Assembly: GCF_030285365.1 (NCBI RefSeq)
Contig: NZ_JASVDS010000001.1
Span: 1-64,000 of the forward strand
Direction of reading: 5' to 3'
DNA: 64,000 nucleotides
From: Roseateles subflavus
Lineage (GTDB): Bacteria > Pseudomonadota > Gammaproteobacteria > Burkholderiales > Burkholderiaceae_C
Both the position numbers and the translations under genes were made by a program. Within the stretch, counting starts at the first letter, position 1. The number at the start of each line of letters is the position of its first letter. The notes beneath the pieces are model-generated. The model did no database searches and had not been told where the DNA came from. It saw only the letters and a program-made list of their open reading frames with translations. Shown here in pieces: positions 19,262-28,234 of the stretch.

Positions 19262-20125
19262 TCAGTGCCGCCGCGGCGGGCCGCCTCGCCCGCCCGGCCC
19301 GGGTCGACGCGGGCCACCGGGCCGACCGGCAGGCTGCGTGCTCTTGAGCGGCCGCGTCACGTCGGCCAGCAGCAGGCTGGCACGCACGAGGCACTCGACA
19401 GCCTCGGCCACGTCCGTCGGCGGCTCCAGGGACTCGATCTCCTCGAGCAGCTCGTCGGCGTCCTCGAGGTCGTCCGGGTCCAGGTGCATGTACAGCTGCG
19501 CGAGCGGCTCCAGCAGCTCGGAGGCCTCTTCCGCCATCAGGTCCGGGAAATGCTCGGAGGCGAGCGCGAAGCCCGCCACCCAGGCATACACGACCTCCGC
19601 GGGCTCGGCGTCCTCGTCGAGCTCGAAGACCCAGGGGTCGAACCACTGGCGCTCGGCGATGGCGGTGTTCAGCTCGCGGTAGCGGCGGCGCACCAGGGCG
19701 AAGAGCGCCTCGCCGTCGTAGCCGCGCGGCGGCTGGCGGCCGTCGGGGTCGAGCACGAAGGGCGCCCAGTCCGCGAAGGGCACGGGCCGGGGCTGCAGCA
19801 GCACGCCCACGAGGTAGCCGTCCAGCATGCTGATGTCCAGGGGCTCCAGCGGGCCGGGGACGGCATCGAGCAGCGACTGCAGGCGCTCCATGTCCTGCTC
19901 AGACAACGGCTCGTCGGACCGTGCCTGCGAGACAGGGGCCGCGGCCGGTGCCGGGCGCCGGGCCGCGGCTGGCGCGGGTCGGGCGGCCGGTCCGGGCTGG
20001 CGGGCGCCGCCGCGCGGAGCGGCCGGCGACTGGGGGCCGCCTTCGGTGGGCCGACGGCTCCGCTGGCCTCCTCCGGACGCGGACGGGTGGGACGACGAGG
20101 GCTTGCGCGGCTTGGAGGTACTCAT
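19262..20125 (-). CDS. UPF0149 (YgfB/YecA) family protein with disordered basic arms
   Basis: A 287-residue paralogue of the protein at 9724. The central UPF0149 domain spans about residues 75-245 (ISMLDGYLVGVLLQPRPVPF, then VYAWVAGFALASEHFPD). It lacks the SEC-C motif. The N-terminal 65 residues are Ser/Pro/Arg/Ala-rich, and the last 25 are Gly/Arg/Pro-rich and resemble RNA-binding RGG tails. The ATG at 20125 (MSTSKPRKPSS) is preferred over an ATG 24 codons earlier because the conserved part starts later and the early part is low-complexity. Its role is unknown. Confidence 0.8.
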   Translation of the reverse strand: MSTSKPRKPSSSHPSASGGGQRSRRPTEGGPQSPAAPRGGARQPGPAARPAPAAARRPAPAAAPVSQARSDEPLSEQDMERLQSLLDAVPGPLEPLDISMLDGYLVGVLLQPRPVPFADWAPFVLDPDGRQPPRGYDGEALFALVRRRYRELNTAIAERQWFDPWVFELDEDAEPAEVVYAWVAGFALASEHFPDLMAEEASELLEPLAQLYMHLDPDDLEDADELLEEIESLEPPTDVAEAVECLVRASLLLADVTRPLKSTQPAGRPGGPRRPGPGGRGGPPRRH

Positions 20126-20238
20126 GCCCGCATTATCCGGCCCCAGCTCCTCGCGCAGGGCTTTTGACGGGGCGGCCCCTCCCGCCGGCGAAGGCACCGC
20201 ACAATCGGCACCGCCCCGCCTTCTGCCTCCCCCCTGCC

Positions 20239-20811
20239 ATGAGCGACACCCCGACGACCGCCCGCCGATTCCTGTTCCTCAACGCCAGCACCCGCGTGCC
20301 CGGCGTGATGGGCAATACCGAGGCCCTGGCCCGGACCGCGGCCGCCGCGCTGCCGTCAGGCATCGAGCAGCAATGGCTGCGCCTGGCCGACCATCCGCTG
20401 CCGCCCTTCGTCGATCACCGGCACGACATCGGCACCTATCCCCTGCCGGAAGGCGCTGGGCGGCTGCTGCTCGACGCCACGCTCGCGGCCACGGATCTCG
20501 TGCTGGTCGCCCCCGTCTACTGGTACAGCCTGCCGGCCTCCGTGAAGCTCTACCTGGACCACTTCAGCGCCTGGATGCGCGTGCCCGGCCTGGACTTCAA
20601 GGCCCGCATGGCCGGCCGGCGGCTGTGGCTGGTCACGACCAGCGGCGACCGCGCCAAGGCTCAGCCCATGATCGACAGCACGCGCCTGTGCGCCGAATTC
20701 CTGGGCATGCAGTGGCAGGGCGCCCTGTGGGGCAAGGGCGGCGCGCCCGAGGCGATCCGCGCGGACGAGACGGCCCTGACCGAGGCCACCCGCTGGTTTG
20801 AGGGGGTTTGA
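20239..20811 (+). CDS. NAD(P)H-dependent flavin oxidoreductase, flavodoxin-like
   Basis: A 190-residue flavodoxin-fold protein. FLFLNASTRVPGVMGNTEAL near the start is the FMN phosphate loop region, and APVYWYSLPASVKLYLDHF near residues 92-110 is the signature of NADPH:quinone/FMN reductases. Such enzymes carry out two-electron reduction of quinones, azo compounds or drugs in the cytosol. The ATG at 20239 replaces a longer upstream open frame that is Arg/Pro-rich. It diverges from the UPF0149 gene across about 113 bases. Confidence 0.85.
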   Translation: MSDTPTTARRFLFLNASTRVPGVMGNTEALARTAAAALPSGIEQQWLRLADHPLPPFVDHRHDIGTYPLPEGAGRLLLDATLAATDLVLVAPVYWYSLPASVKLYLDHFSAWMRVPGLDFKARMAGRRLWLVTTSGDRAKAQPMIDSTRLCAEFLGMQWQGALWGKGGAPEAIRADETALTEATRWFEGV

Positions 20812-20879
20812 AACATCTGCTTGCCAAAGACGCGGGTCATCCCACCAAGTAGGGATAGCGAGCCCCCCGGGCCAACCCT

Positions 20880-20981
20880 AGAGTTGCACCCATGCCGGCC
20901 GAGAGGCCAGCACGGATCCCAACGACGTCCTTACCCAAGGACTTATCCGCCCGAGCACGCAAGTGCTTGGGCGTTTTTTTT
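20880..20981 (+). ncRNA. Candidate small RNA with three hairpins and terminator
   Basis: The spacer after the oxidoreductase holds three consecutive stem-loops. The first is GGCC-GAGA-GGCC (20897-20908, extendable to 20894-20911). The second is GTCCTT-ACCC-AAGGAC (20927-20942). The third is a strong terminator ending in eight T residues. The 5' end is a guess and no clear promoter was seen. It may instead be the structured 3' UTR of the oxidoreductase mRNA. No known RNA family was recognised. Confidence 0.35.
20948..20981 (+). terminator. Strong intrinsic terminator
   Basis: CGCCC-GAGCAC pairs with GTGCTT-GGGCG around a GCAA tetraloop (11 bp with one G-U) and runs into eight T residues. It lies 136 bases after the oxidoreductase stop, unusually far for its own terminator. 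Confidence 0.92.
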
Positions 20982-21028
20982 GGCGGGTGCGGAAGGTCCG
21001 TCCGCGCGGCGTCGGGCGACCCGCGCGC

Positions 21029-22000
21029 TCAGTCGAAGCCGGCGCGCAGGCCCTGCCGCAGGTGATCCACCAGCAGACGCACGGGCTGCGGCGTGTGGCC
21101 GCTCCAGGGGTGGATGGCGTAGATGGCCTCGCCAAAGAAGTCGACGGGCCGCCATGCCGGCAGCACCGGCTCCAGCAGCCCTTGGCGAAGGGCCTCCCTC
21201 GCGCTGAAGTCGGGCAGCAGCGCCAGGCCGAGGCCCGCCAGCGCCGCCTCGCGCAGCACCTCGCTGTTCCCGGCCCGCAGCGGGCCCTGCACCGGCACCC
21301 GCACGCGCTCGACGGCCTCGCCCCGCCCGCGGGCGAAGAACCACTGCGCCGGCCCCGAGCGCAGGTACGGCAGGCAGGCATGCCCGGCCAGCTCGGCCGG
21401 ATGCTGCGGCCGCCCCGCGCGTGCGAGGTAGGCCGGGCTCCCCACCAGCAGGGCCTGGGACGCGCAGAGCTTGAAGGCCACATGGGTGTCCGGCGGCCGG
21501 CTGGTGTGGCGGATGGCCAGGTCGAAGCCCTCCTGCGCCAGCGCGACGAGGCGATCGGACAGGTCCAGCTCGATGCGGATCTCCGGGTAGCGCTCGAAGA
21601 AGGCCGGCAGCGCCGGGGCGATGTGCTGGCGCCCGAGCGCCACCGGCGCGGTGACGCGCAGCAGGCCGCGCGGCGTGCCGGCCGCCTCCAGCGCCTCGCT
21701 CAGGCTGCGGCTGAGCAGCTGAAGCCCCGGCTCCGCCTGCTCGACGAGACGCCGGCCGGCGTCGCTGAGCCGCACCGAGCGGGTGCTGCGCTGGACCAGC
21801 TGCTGCCCGAGGTGCCGCTCCAGCTCGGCAATCCGCTGGCTGATGGCGGCCTTGGAGAGCCCGAGCCGCTGCGCCGCCTGCGTGAAGCTGCCCAGGCGCG
21901 CCACGGCCACGAGGGCCTGGAGCTGCACCCAGAGCTGTTCCTCGCGGACGGCGGGACGGGGCGCTGGCGGCGCGGCAGGCGCAGGGGCAGAAGCGGTCAT
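21029..22000 (-). CDS. LysR-family transcriptional regulator next to mmsA
   Basis: A 323-residue regulator. After an Ala/Pro-rich N-terminal arm of about 20 residues, the winged helix-turn-helix runs to about residue 80 (SFTQAAQRLGLSKAAISQRI). The effector domain resembles the CrgA/AaeR subgroup (RGLLRVTAPVALGRQHIAPAL). It is divergent from mmsA, and the shared 137-base region carries a perfect inverted repeat at 22034. Control of mmsA is therefore likely. The inducer is unknown but could be an intermediate of valine or propionate degradation. Confidence 0.9.
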   Translation of the reverse strand: MTASAPAPAAPPAPRPAVREEQLWVQLQALVAVARLGSFTQAAQRLGLSKAAISQRIAELERHLGQQLVQRSTRSVRLSDAGRRLVEQAEPGLQLLSRSLSEALEAAGTPRGLLRVTAPVALGRQHIAPALPAFFERYPEIRIELDLSDRLVALAQEGFDLAIRHTSRPPDTHVAFKLCASQALLVGSPAYLARAGRPQHPAELAGHACLPYLRSGPAQWFFARGRGEAVERVRVPVQGPLRAGNSEVLREAALAGLGLALLPDFSAREALRQGLLEPVLPAWRPVDFFGEAIYAIHPWSGHTPQPVRLLVDHLRQGLRAGFD

Positions 22001-22033
22001 GGCGGGTCCGATCGGCGGGAGTCAGGCCTCTCG

Positions 22034-22055
22034 ATTGTTCATCAATCTGAACAAT
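22034..22055. promoter_or_regulatory. Perfect inverted repeat, probable LysR operator for mmsA
   Basis: ATTGTTCA-TCAATC-TGAACAAT is an 8-bp perfect dyad with a 6-base spacer in the AT-rich middle of the LysR-mmsA divergent promoter. It lies 34 bases from the LysR start and about 83 bases before the mmsA ATG. Confidence 0.65.
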
Positions 22056-22137
22056 GATGTCAGCCTCCCGGGCTAGGCAGGGCGGGCGGCGCTCCCTAGA
22101 CTGCCCTCATTCCCCAGCCTTCCCGAATCGAGTTCCC

Positions 22138-23655
22138 ATGAGCACCCTTGCCTATACCGATGCCCGCGACCTGGGCCACTACATCGCCGGCCAGCGCGTG
22201 GCCGCCAGCGGCGAGCGCCGCCAGCCCGTCTTCAACCCGGCGACCGGCGCCGTGGCGCGTCAGCTGCAGCTGGGCACCGTGGAGGATGTCCAGGCGGCCG
22301 TCGCCGCGGCCCAGGCCGCCTTCCCCGCCTGGGCGGACACCCCGCCCCTGCGCCGCGCCCGTGTGATGTTCAAGTTCCTCGAGCTGCTGCATGCGCACCG
22401 CGACACCCTGGCCGCCATGATCACCGCCGAGCACGGCAAGGTCTTCAGCGACGCCCAGGGCGAGGTCGCGCGGGGCATCGACGTGGTCGAGTTCGCCTGC
22501 GGGATTCCGCAGCTGCTCAAGGGCGACTACACCGAGCAGGTCTCGAACGGCATCGACAACTGGACCCTGCGCCAGCCCCTCGGCGTGGTCGCGGGCATCA
22601 CGCCCTTCAACTTCCCCTTCATGGTCCCGATGTGGATGGCGCCGGTGGCCCTCGCCTGCGGCAACACCTTCATCCTCAAGCCGAGCGAACGCGACCCCTC
22701 GCCGAGCCTGCTCGTCGCCGAGCTGCTGAAGGAGGCCGGCCTCCCGGACGGCGTCTTCAACGTGGTGCAGGGCGACAAGACCGTGGTCGACGCCCTGCTT
22801 CACCACCCGGACGTCAAGGCGCTCAGCTTCGTCGGCTCCACGCCCATCGCGCAGTACATCTACCAGACCGGCGCGTCGCAGGGCAAGCGCGTCCAGGCCC
22901 TGGGCGGCGCCAAGAACCACATGGTGGTGATGCCCGACGCCGACATCGATCAGGCCGTGGACGCCCTCATCGGCGCCGCCTACGGCTCGGCCGGCGAGCG
23001 TTGCATGGCCATCTCGGTCGCCGTGCTGGTCGGCGAGGCGGCGGACCGCCTGATGCCCAAGCTGGCCGAGCGCGCCCGCAGCCTGGTGATCCGCAATGGC
23101 ATGGACCCGGCCGCCGAGATGGGCCCCGTCGTGACCCGCGAGGCCCGCGAGCGCATCGAGAACTACATCGCCTTGGGCGTGGCCGAGGGCGCCGAGCTGG
23201 TGGTCGATGGCCGTGGCCATCAGGTCGCCGGACATGAGGGCGGCTTCTTCACGGGCGGCACGCTGTTCGACCGCGTCACCCCGGGCATGCGCATCTACCG
23301 CGAAGAGATTTTCGGCCCCGTGCTCGCCTGCGTGCGCGTCCCCGACTTCGCCACGGCCGTGGACCTCGTCAACGCCCACGAGTTCGGCAACGGCGTGGCC
23401 TGCTTCACCAGCGACGGCAACGTGGCCCGCGAATTCGCACGCCGCATCCAGGTGGGCATGGTGGGCATCAACGTGCCGATCCCCGTGCCCATGGCCTGGC
23501 ACGGCTTCGGGGGCTGGAAGAAGAGCCTGTTCGGCGACATGCACGCCTACGGCGAGGAGGGCGTGCGCTTCTACACCAAGCAGAAGAGCGTCATGCAGCG
23601 CTGGCCGGCCAGCATGGCCAAGGGCGCGGAGTTCATGATGCCCACGCACCGCTGA
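22138..23655 (+). CDS. mmsA: CoA-acylating methylmalonate-semialdehyde dehydrogenase
   Basis: A 505-residue aldehyde dehydrogenase converting methylmalonate semialdehyde (and malonate semialdehyde) with CoA and NAD+ to propionyl-CoA or acetyl-CoA and CO2. It acts in valine, beta-alanine and myo-inositol catabolism. The catalytic Cys is C289 in [24 protein letters not shown] near 160 and PSERDPSPS are typical of MmsA rather than general ALDHs. The ATG at 22138 is chosen over the upstream open frame, which is Arg/Ser-rich. mmsB and other valine genes are not adjacent. Confidence 0.94.
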   Translation: MSTLAYTDARDLGHYIAGQRVAASGERRQPVFNPATGAVARQLQLGTVEDVQAAVAAAQAAFPAWADTPPLRRARVMFKFLELLHAHRDTLAAMITAEHGKVFSDAQGEVARGIDVVEFACGIPQLLKGDYTEQVSNGIDNWTLRQPLGVVAGITPFNFPFMVPMWMAPVALACGNTFILKPSERDPSPSLLVAELLKEAGLPDGVFNVVQGDKTVVDALLHHPDVKALSFVGSTPIAQYIYQTGASQGKRVQALGGAKNHMVVMPDADIDQAVDALIGAAYGSAGERCMAISVAVLVGEAADRLMPKLAERARSLVIRNGMDPAAEMGPVVTREARERIENYIALGVAEGAELVVDGRGHQVAGHEGGFFTGGTLFDRVTPGMRIYREEIFGPVLACVRVPDFATAVDLVNAHEFGNGVACFTSDGNVAREFARRIQVGMVGINVPIPVPMAWHGFGGWKKSLFGDMHAYGEEGVRFYTKQKSVMQRWPASMAKGAEFMMPTHR

Positions 23656-24069
23656 GCACGCCGTCCGCCACGCGACCGGGGCGTTGGCGGGCCTCGAGCG
23701 GCGCCGCGTGGGTGATCGAGATCCGGCATGGCCGGGTCACGTGTCCGGGTCGCGTGTCGGGGTCACACGCCCGGGTCACGTGTCGGGGTCGCCTGCGGGT
23801 TTCGTGCGGCCGGGAAGCGGCTTCAGGCGCAGGGTCCGGGTCCGGGTCCGGTTCCGCGCAGCGAGCTTTGTCTTCTGCGTGACACTCGCGCCGCCGGGGG
23901 CGCTTGCGGTCCCGCCGCCGCCTGCAGTGACGGAATGGCGGTGGTGGCGCCCCGCGGTGCGCGGGACGGGCAGACGGGCCCGCAAACGTGATCTCAGCAC
24001 GCGGTCGGTCCCGAACTTTCGGCTACCCTTGCCGGCTTCGCTTCATTGCAGTTGAAGCCGACGCCGCCG
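23656..24069. repeat. Gene-free spacer with GGGTC-type repeats
   Basis: There is no credible gene in these 414 bases. From about 23731 to 23795 the unit GGGTCACGTGTC(C/G)GGGTCGC occurs twice, with degenerate versions between. At 23832-23851 GGGTCC is repeated three times in tandem. It starts 75 bases after mmsA. It could be a local repeat expansion or a structured 3' region. No terminator with a T-run was seen. Confidence 0.6.
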
Positions 24070-25707
24070 ATGCCCACCGTACTCACCGAACGTCTCACCG
24101 AACAGCTGACCCAGTGCCTGGCCGAGGCGCGCGATGCCCAGCATGAGGCCACGCTGGAGCTGGGTCTTGCCCGGGCGTCGGAAGCCTGGTCCCACGCCCG
24201 GCAGCTGGGATTCCTGGCCGAGCAGATCGAGGCGGGGCGGCTGCGTGTCTACTTCCATTACCGGCGCGGCGAGCTGCAGGAGATGCTGGAGCTCTCGCAG
24301 GAGGTCCAGGCGCTCATGCGGCCCCTGGGGCCCAGCGCCCAGCTGTGTGAACTGCTGCGCTGGACCAGCCTGGCGGCCTCCGAGCTGGGGGATTTCGAGA
24401 CCGGGCTCAACTGCGCCAACGAAGGCCACGAGCTGGCCCGGGCCCTGGGGGACAAGCGCGTGCTCGCCGCCGCCCTCAATGCGCTGGGTGCCTGCTTCGA
24501 GCGCATGGGCGACCCCTGGCAGGCCGAGCGACTGATGAACGAGGCCGCCGCCCTGGCCCGGGACGAGGCCACGGCCTACGAACGCGTCATCACCCTGAAC
24601 AACCTCTGCACGACGGCGCTGGGCGAGTACCACCTCATGCGCGACAGCGGCCACGAAAGCGCCTGCCAGGAGGCCCTGCAACGGGCGCTGCACTATGGGC
24701 GCGAGGTCCGCCCGCATGCGCGCCAGCTGGGCGAGCTCTATGCCCTGGCCCTGACGGACAGCAACCTCGGCGAGGTGCTCCTGCTGATGGGCGAGCTGGG
24801 CGAGGCCGAGCCTTATCTGCGTGCGGCGCTGGCCCAGGCCCAGGCGCGCCAGTTCGATGCCCTGGCCGGGCGTGTGCATTGCAACCTCGCCGAACTGGCG
24901 CTGGCCCAGGACGACCTTGCGCGGGCCTGGACCCATGTGCTGGCCGTGCAGGACGAAACCACCGTGCTGTTCAACAGCTACCAGGCCCTGCGCCTGCACC
25001 GCGTGGCCTACCGCTGCGCCAAGGCCGAGGGCAACCTCGACGAGGCCCTCCACCACCTCGAGGCCTTCCAGCGCCTGGAGCGCCGCCGCAGCGTGGCGCA
25101 GCTGATGGCGCAGTCGCGCTTCTTCGTCAGCCGCCTGGAGGCCGAGCAGGCCCGTGCCGCCGCGGACCAGGCCCACCAGAAGGTCAGCGTGCTCACCGCC
25201 CGCACCCAGGAGCTCGAGGCCCATGTCCAGCGCGACCCGCTGACCGGCCTGGGCAACCGCCGATTCCTCGAGGCCCGCATGCCGGCGCTGATCGTCGACT
25301 GCGAGCAGCAGCAGCGGGCGCTCACGCTGGCGCTGATCGACGCCGACCACTTCAAGCAGATCAACGACCAGCACGGCCACGCCATCGGCGATGCCGTGCT
25401 GCAGCAGCTGGCCCAGCTCCTGCGCGAGAACACGCGGGGCAGCGACCTGCTGCTGCGCTACGGTGGCGAGGAGTTCCTGGCGGTGCTGCCCGACACCGTC
25501 GCCGATCGCGCCTTCGAGGTCTGCGAGCGCCTGCGCCAGAGCGTGGAGACCCACCCCTGGCAAGACCTGGCCCCCGGCCTCGTGGTGACGCTGAGCATCG
25601 GCCTGGCCAGCGCCCCGCCCTACTCCACCGACCTGCTCATCAGCCGTGCCGATGCGGCCATGTACCGCGCCAAGCACCTCGGCCGCAATCGCGTCGCCCT
25701 GGCCTGA
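24070..25707 (+). CDS. TPR-type sensor diguanylate cyclase (GGDEF)
   Basis: A 545-residue soluble protein. Residues about 1-350 are TPR-like helical repeats (for example ARQLGELYALALTDSNLGEV) ending in a coiled coil. The GGDEF domain then runs from DPLTGLGNRRFLEARM to the end, with the catalytic GGEEF near residue 465. The inhibitory site RGSD lies five residues before it, so product-inhibited synthesis of cyclic di-GMP is expected. The absence of membrane segments suggests cytoplasmic input through protein contacts. The ATG at 24070 is used; TTG at 24046 is an alternative. It converges on two membrane GGDEF genes. Confidence 0.9.
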   Translation: MPTVLTERLTEQLTQCLAEARDAQHEATLELGLARASEAWSHARQLGFLAEQIEAGRLRVYFHYRRGELQEMLELSQEVQALMRPLGPSAQLCELLRWTSLAASELGDFETGLNCANEGHELARALGDKRVLAAALNALGACFERMGDPWQAERLMNEAAALARDEATAYERVITLNNLCTTALGEYHLMRDSGHESACQEALQRALHYGREVRPHARQLGELYALALTDSNLGEVLLLMGELGEAEPYLRAALAQAQARQFDALAGRVHCNLAELALAQDDLARAWTHVLAVQDETTVLFNSYQALRLHRVAYRCAKAEGNLDEALHHLEAFQRLERRRSVAQLMAQSRFFVSRLEAEQARAAADQAHQKVSVLTARTQELEAHVQRDPLTGLGNRRFLEARMPALIVDCEQQQRALTLALIDADHFKQINDQHGHAIGDAVLQQLAQLLRENTRGSDLLLRYGGEEFLAVLPDTVADRAFEVCERLRQSVETHPWQDLAPGLVVTLSIGLASAPPYSTDLLISRADAAMYRAKHLGRNRVALA

Positions 25708-25773
25708 TCGAGCGCCACGGCGACGCGGCCGAGCAGGCGTCACGGTCAGGCCTGAGCCGCACGGCGGCCCGGC

Positions 25774-26937
25774 TCAGCGTGGCGCCTGGACGAGGTTGCG
25801 CCCCTGCTGCTTGGCCCGGTAGAGGCCCTCGTCGGCGCGCAGCAGCACGGTCTCCGGGCTCGCATCCTGCCCTTCCACGGCCGCGACGCCGAAGCTGGCC
25901 GTGAGCGGGCGCTGGTCCGGCCCCCAGCGCAAGGGCAGGGCCTCCAGGTTTGCCCGCATGCGCTCCGCCACCAGTGCGGCGCCCGCGAGGTCCGTGTCGC
26001 AGAGCAGGATCACGAACTCCTCGCCGCCCCAGCGCCCCAGGGCATCGACATCCCGCACGCAGGGCCGCAGGGCGGAGACCAGGTCCTTGAGCGCCTGGTC
26101 GCCCGCGCCGTGGCCCATCACATCGTTGAGCGCCTTGAAGTGGTCCAGGTCCAGCAGCACCAGGGCGTAGGACTCCCCCCGCCGCCAGCGGGCGTGGGCC
26201 TGCTCCATCGCCTGACCCATGGCGCGGCGATTCAGGGCCTCGGTCAGCGGGTCGCACAGCGTGAGGCTGCGGATGTGCAGGATCAGCTTCGCCAGGACCA
26301 GGAAGGCCACGACCGCGTTGACCACCATGCCCAGCAGCAGGCCGGCCCACAGCCAGGCGACGTTGAAGCCGCTGCCGGCGCGCAGGTCCGGCGTGTTGCC
26401 GGGCCACAGCAGCGGCTCGACGGCGCGCACCACCAGCAGCAGCGTCAGCGCCCCCAGCGGCAGGCTCAGCGCCAGCGCGAAGGCCCGGCGCGTGTGGCGG
26501 CGCACCAGCCGGTAGGCATGCCAGGTCGCGAGCCCCAGCAGCGGCGCCTGCACGCCATAGAGCACCGTGGTGTGCAGGCGGAGCGGCCAGCCCAGGGGAA
26601 AGCCGGGCAGCAGGACGATGGCCAGGGCCATCAGGGCGGCCGGGGTGCGCCACGGCGGACGGCCCGCATCCATCCAGGCCGGGACCAGGCAGAGCAGGGC
26701 AAAGGAAGCCGTGCCGGCGAGGTCGGCCGCATAGACGGTCAGCCAGGGCTGCTGGAGCTCGCTCCGCAGGCCGCTGAGCAGCAGGGCGATCGCGAGGAAG
26801 ACATTGGCTCCCGCCATCGCCCGCGAAGCCTGCGGCTGCAGCTTCAGGCCATAGGCGAAGACGCCCCACAGCAGACTGGCGATCAGCAGGATCAGGACCG
26901 TGGCGGCCAGCAGGGTCTGGGCGCTGACGGTCAGCAT
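25774..26937 (-). CDS. Membrane-bound diguanylate cyclase (GGDEF)
   Basis: A 387-residue protein with six or seven hydrophobic segments over residues 1-215 and a C-terminal GGDEF domain with GGEEF near residue 307. RDVD five residues before it forms the inhibitory I-site, so the domain should make cyclic di-GMP. Its ATG (26937) lies within the stop of the upstream GGDEF gene (ATGCTGA overlap), and GGGGAG sits six bases before it, so the two are translationally coupled. The start 10 codons earlier is disfavoured for this reason. The membrane signal is unknown. Confidence 0.9.
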   Translation of the reverse strand: MLTVSAQTLLAATVLILLIASLLWGVFAYGLKLQPQASRAMAGANVFLAIALLLSGLRSELQQPWLTVYAADLAGTASFALLCLVPAWMDAGRPPWRTPAALMALAIVLLPGFPLGWPLRLHTTVLYGVQAPLLGLATWHAYRLVRRHTRRAFALALSLPLGALTLLLVVRAVEPLLWPGNTPDLRAGSGFNVAWLWAGLLLGMVVNAVVAFLVLAKLILHIRSLTLCDPLTEALNRRAMGQAMEQAHARWRRGESYALVLLDLDHFKALNDVMGHGAGDQALKDLVSALRPCVRDVDALGRWGGEEFVILLCDTDLAGAALVAERMRANLEALPLRWGPDQRPLTASFGVAAVEGQDASPETVLLRADEGLYRAKQQGRNLVQAPR

Positions 26938-28130
26938 GGCGCACTCCCCGGCAGCGGGGCCAGACACACCTGGTTGCGCCCCTTGCTCTTGGCCATGTAC
27001 ATCGCGCGATCGGCGGCATCGACCAGGGCCTCGCCCACGAGCAGCTCACTGGCGCTGGCGGGCGGCACCCGCCCCCGGGACGGCGGCGCCGCACTGGAGA
27101 GCGCCAGCCCGAAGCTCGCCGTCAGCGACCAGTGGCGGCCGTGCCAGCTCCACACGCTGGTGGCCAGCGCCTCGCGCAGGCGCTCCGCGAGAACCATCGC
27201 CCCCGCCAGCGTGGTGTCGGGCAGCAGCAGCGCAAACTCCTCGCCGCCATAGCGCGCCGGGCAGTCCTGCTCGCGCACGGCGGCGCGCAGCAGACGCGCC
27301 ACATGGCACAGCGCGGCATCGCCCGCGGCATGGCCCAGCTCGTCGTTGATCCGCTTGAAGTGGTCGAGGTCCAGCATCAGCAGCGCATGGACATGCCCCC
27401 GCTGCGCCCGCGCCTGCTGGCGGGCGAGCTGCTCGCGCAGCTCGCGCCGGTTGAAGAGCCCCGTCAGCGGGTCGTGCCTGGTGAGGGCCTCGATGCGCTG
27501 GATGAGCCGGCTCAGCACGAGCGCGACCAGCCCGCCGGAGATCGCCATCGCCAGCACCAGCCAGGCCGCCGCCAGGCCCGCATGCTGGCGTGGATCCTGC
27601 AACAGCCACTGCGGCGCCTGCTCAGGCTCCATCAGCGCGATGGCGCGCAGCATCAGGTAGGTCGTCATGGCCGCATACGGGGCGACGAGGCCCCCCCGCA
27701 GCCAGCCGTCGAGGCCGAGGCTGCCCAGCAGGAGGTCCCGCCCGGCCAGCAGGGCCAGCGCGGCCATGCACAGGGCGGTCAGCGCCATCGAGATCGGGGC
27801 CGGCAGGCCGGACAGCCGGGCCAGGTCGGCCAGCAGGCCGAGCGCCAGCAGACCCAGGAGGTCCAGCCGCTGCTGGCGCAGGCGCAGCAGCTGCCGCAGG
27901 CTCAGGCTGAGCAGCCCCAGCGCCACCAGCAGACAGATCCCGGACAGCTCGCGGAACGGCCCCGGGCCAGCCACCAGCGTGGGCAGCATCACCGTCTGCG
28001 CCATCGCCAGCAGGAGGCAGGCCCGCCGGGCAATGCGGAAGGGGAAGGCCAGCACCAACCAGACCCCCACGGCCAACACGCCAAACAGGGCGTTGACCAG
28101 GAGCAGGGTGCTGGAGTCCAGTTCGATCAT
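26931..28130 (-). CDS. Membrane-bound diguanylate cyclase (GGDEF), first of a coupled pair
   Basis: A 399-residue protein with six or seven hydrophobic segments (MIELDSSTLLLVNALFGVLA opening) and a C-terminal GGDEF domain. GGEEF is near residue 293, with the I-site REQD five residues before it. It is similar in layout and length to its downstream partner, suggesting tandem duplication and divergence. A start at 28235 would add 35 residues with no family character and is rejected. It is divergent from the SDR gene at 28235. Confidence 0.9.
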   Translation of the reverse strand: MIELDSSTLLLVNALFGVLAVGVWLVLAFPFRIARRACLLLAMAQTVMLPTLVAGPGPFRELSGICLLVALGLLSLSLRQLLRLRQQRLDLLGLLALGLLADLARLSGLPAPISMALTALCMAALALLAGRDLLLGSLGLDGWLRGGLVAPYAAMTTYLMLRAIALMEPEQAPQWLLQDPRQHAGLAAAWLVLAMAISGGLVALVLSRLIQRIEALTRHDPLTGLFNRRELREQLARQQARAQRGHVHALLMLDLDHFKRINDELGHAAGDAALCHVARLLRAAVREQDCPARYGGEEFALLLPDTTLAGAMVLAERLREALATSVWSWHGRHWSLTASFGLALSSAAPPSRGRVPPASASELLVGEALVDAADRAMYMAKSKGRNQVCLAPLPGSAPC

Positions 28131-28197
28131 GGGCGGCAAGTGAAAGGCCGGGCTGGCATTGGCTTGATGCGTGCCCATCTTCCCAGAGATTCGCCCC

Positions 28198-28212
28198 ACG
28201 GACCCAGTCCGT
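28198..28212. promoter_or_regulatory. Perfect short dyad in divergent GGDEF/SDR promoter region
   Basis: ACGGAC-CCA-GTCCGT is a 6-bp perfect inverted repeat, 22 bases before the SDR start and 68 bases before the GGDEF start. It could be an operator, though no regulator gene is adjacent. Confidence 0.35.
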
Positions 28213-28234
28213 TGGCATCGACTTTGACCCCACA

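Noticed and set aside
19630-19645. TTCGA-like stretch resembling a tRNA T-arm
   Set aside because: It lies inside the conserved UPF0149 coding sequence and no matching acceptor or anticodon stems are present.
23684-24055. Forward frame through the GGGTC repeats
   Set aside because: The translation is a Gly/Arg/Pro/Val repeat created by the DNA repeat; it lacks a plausible start signal.
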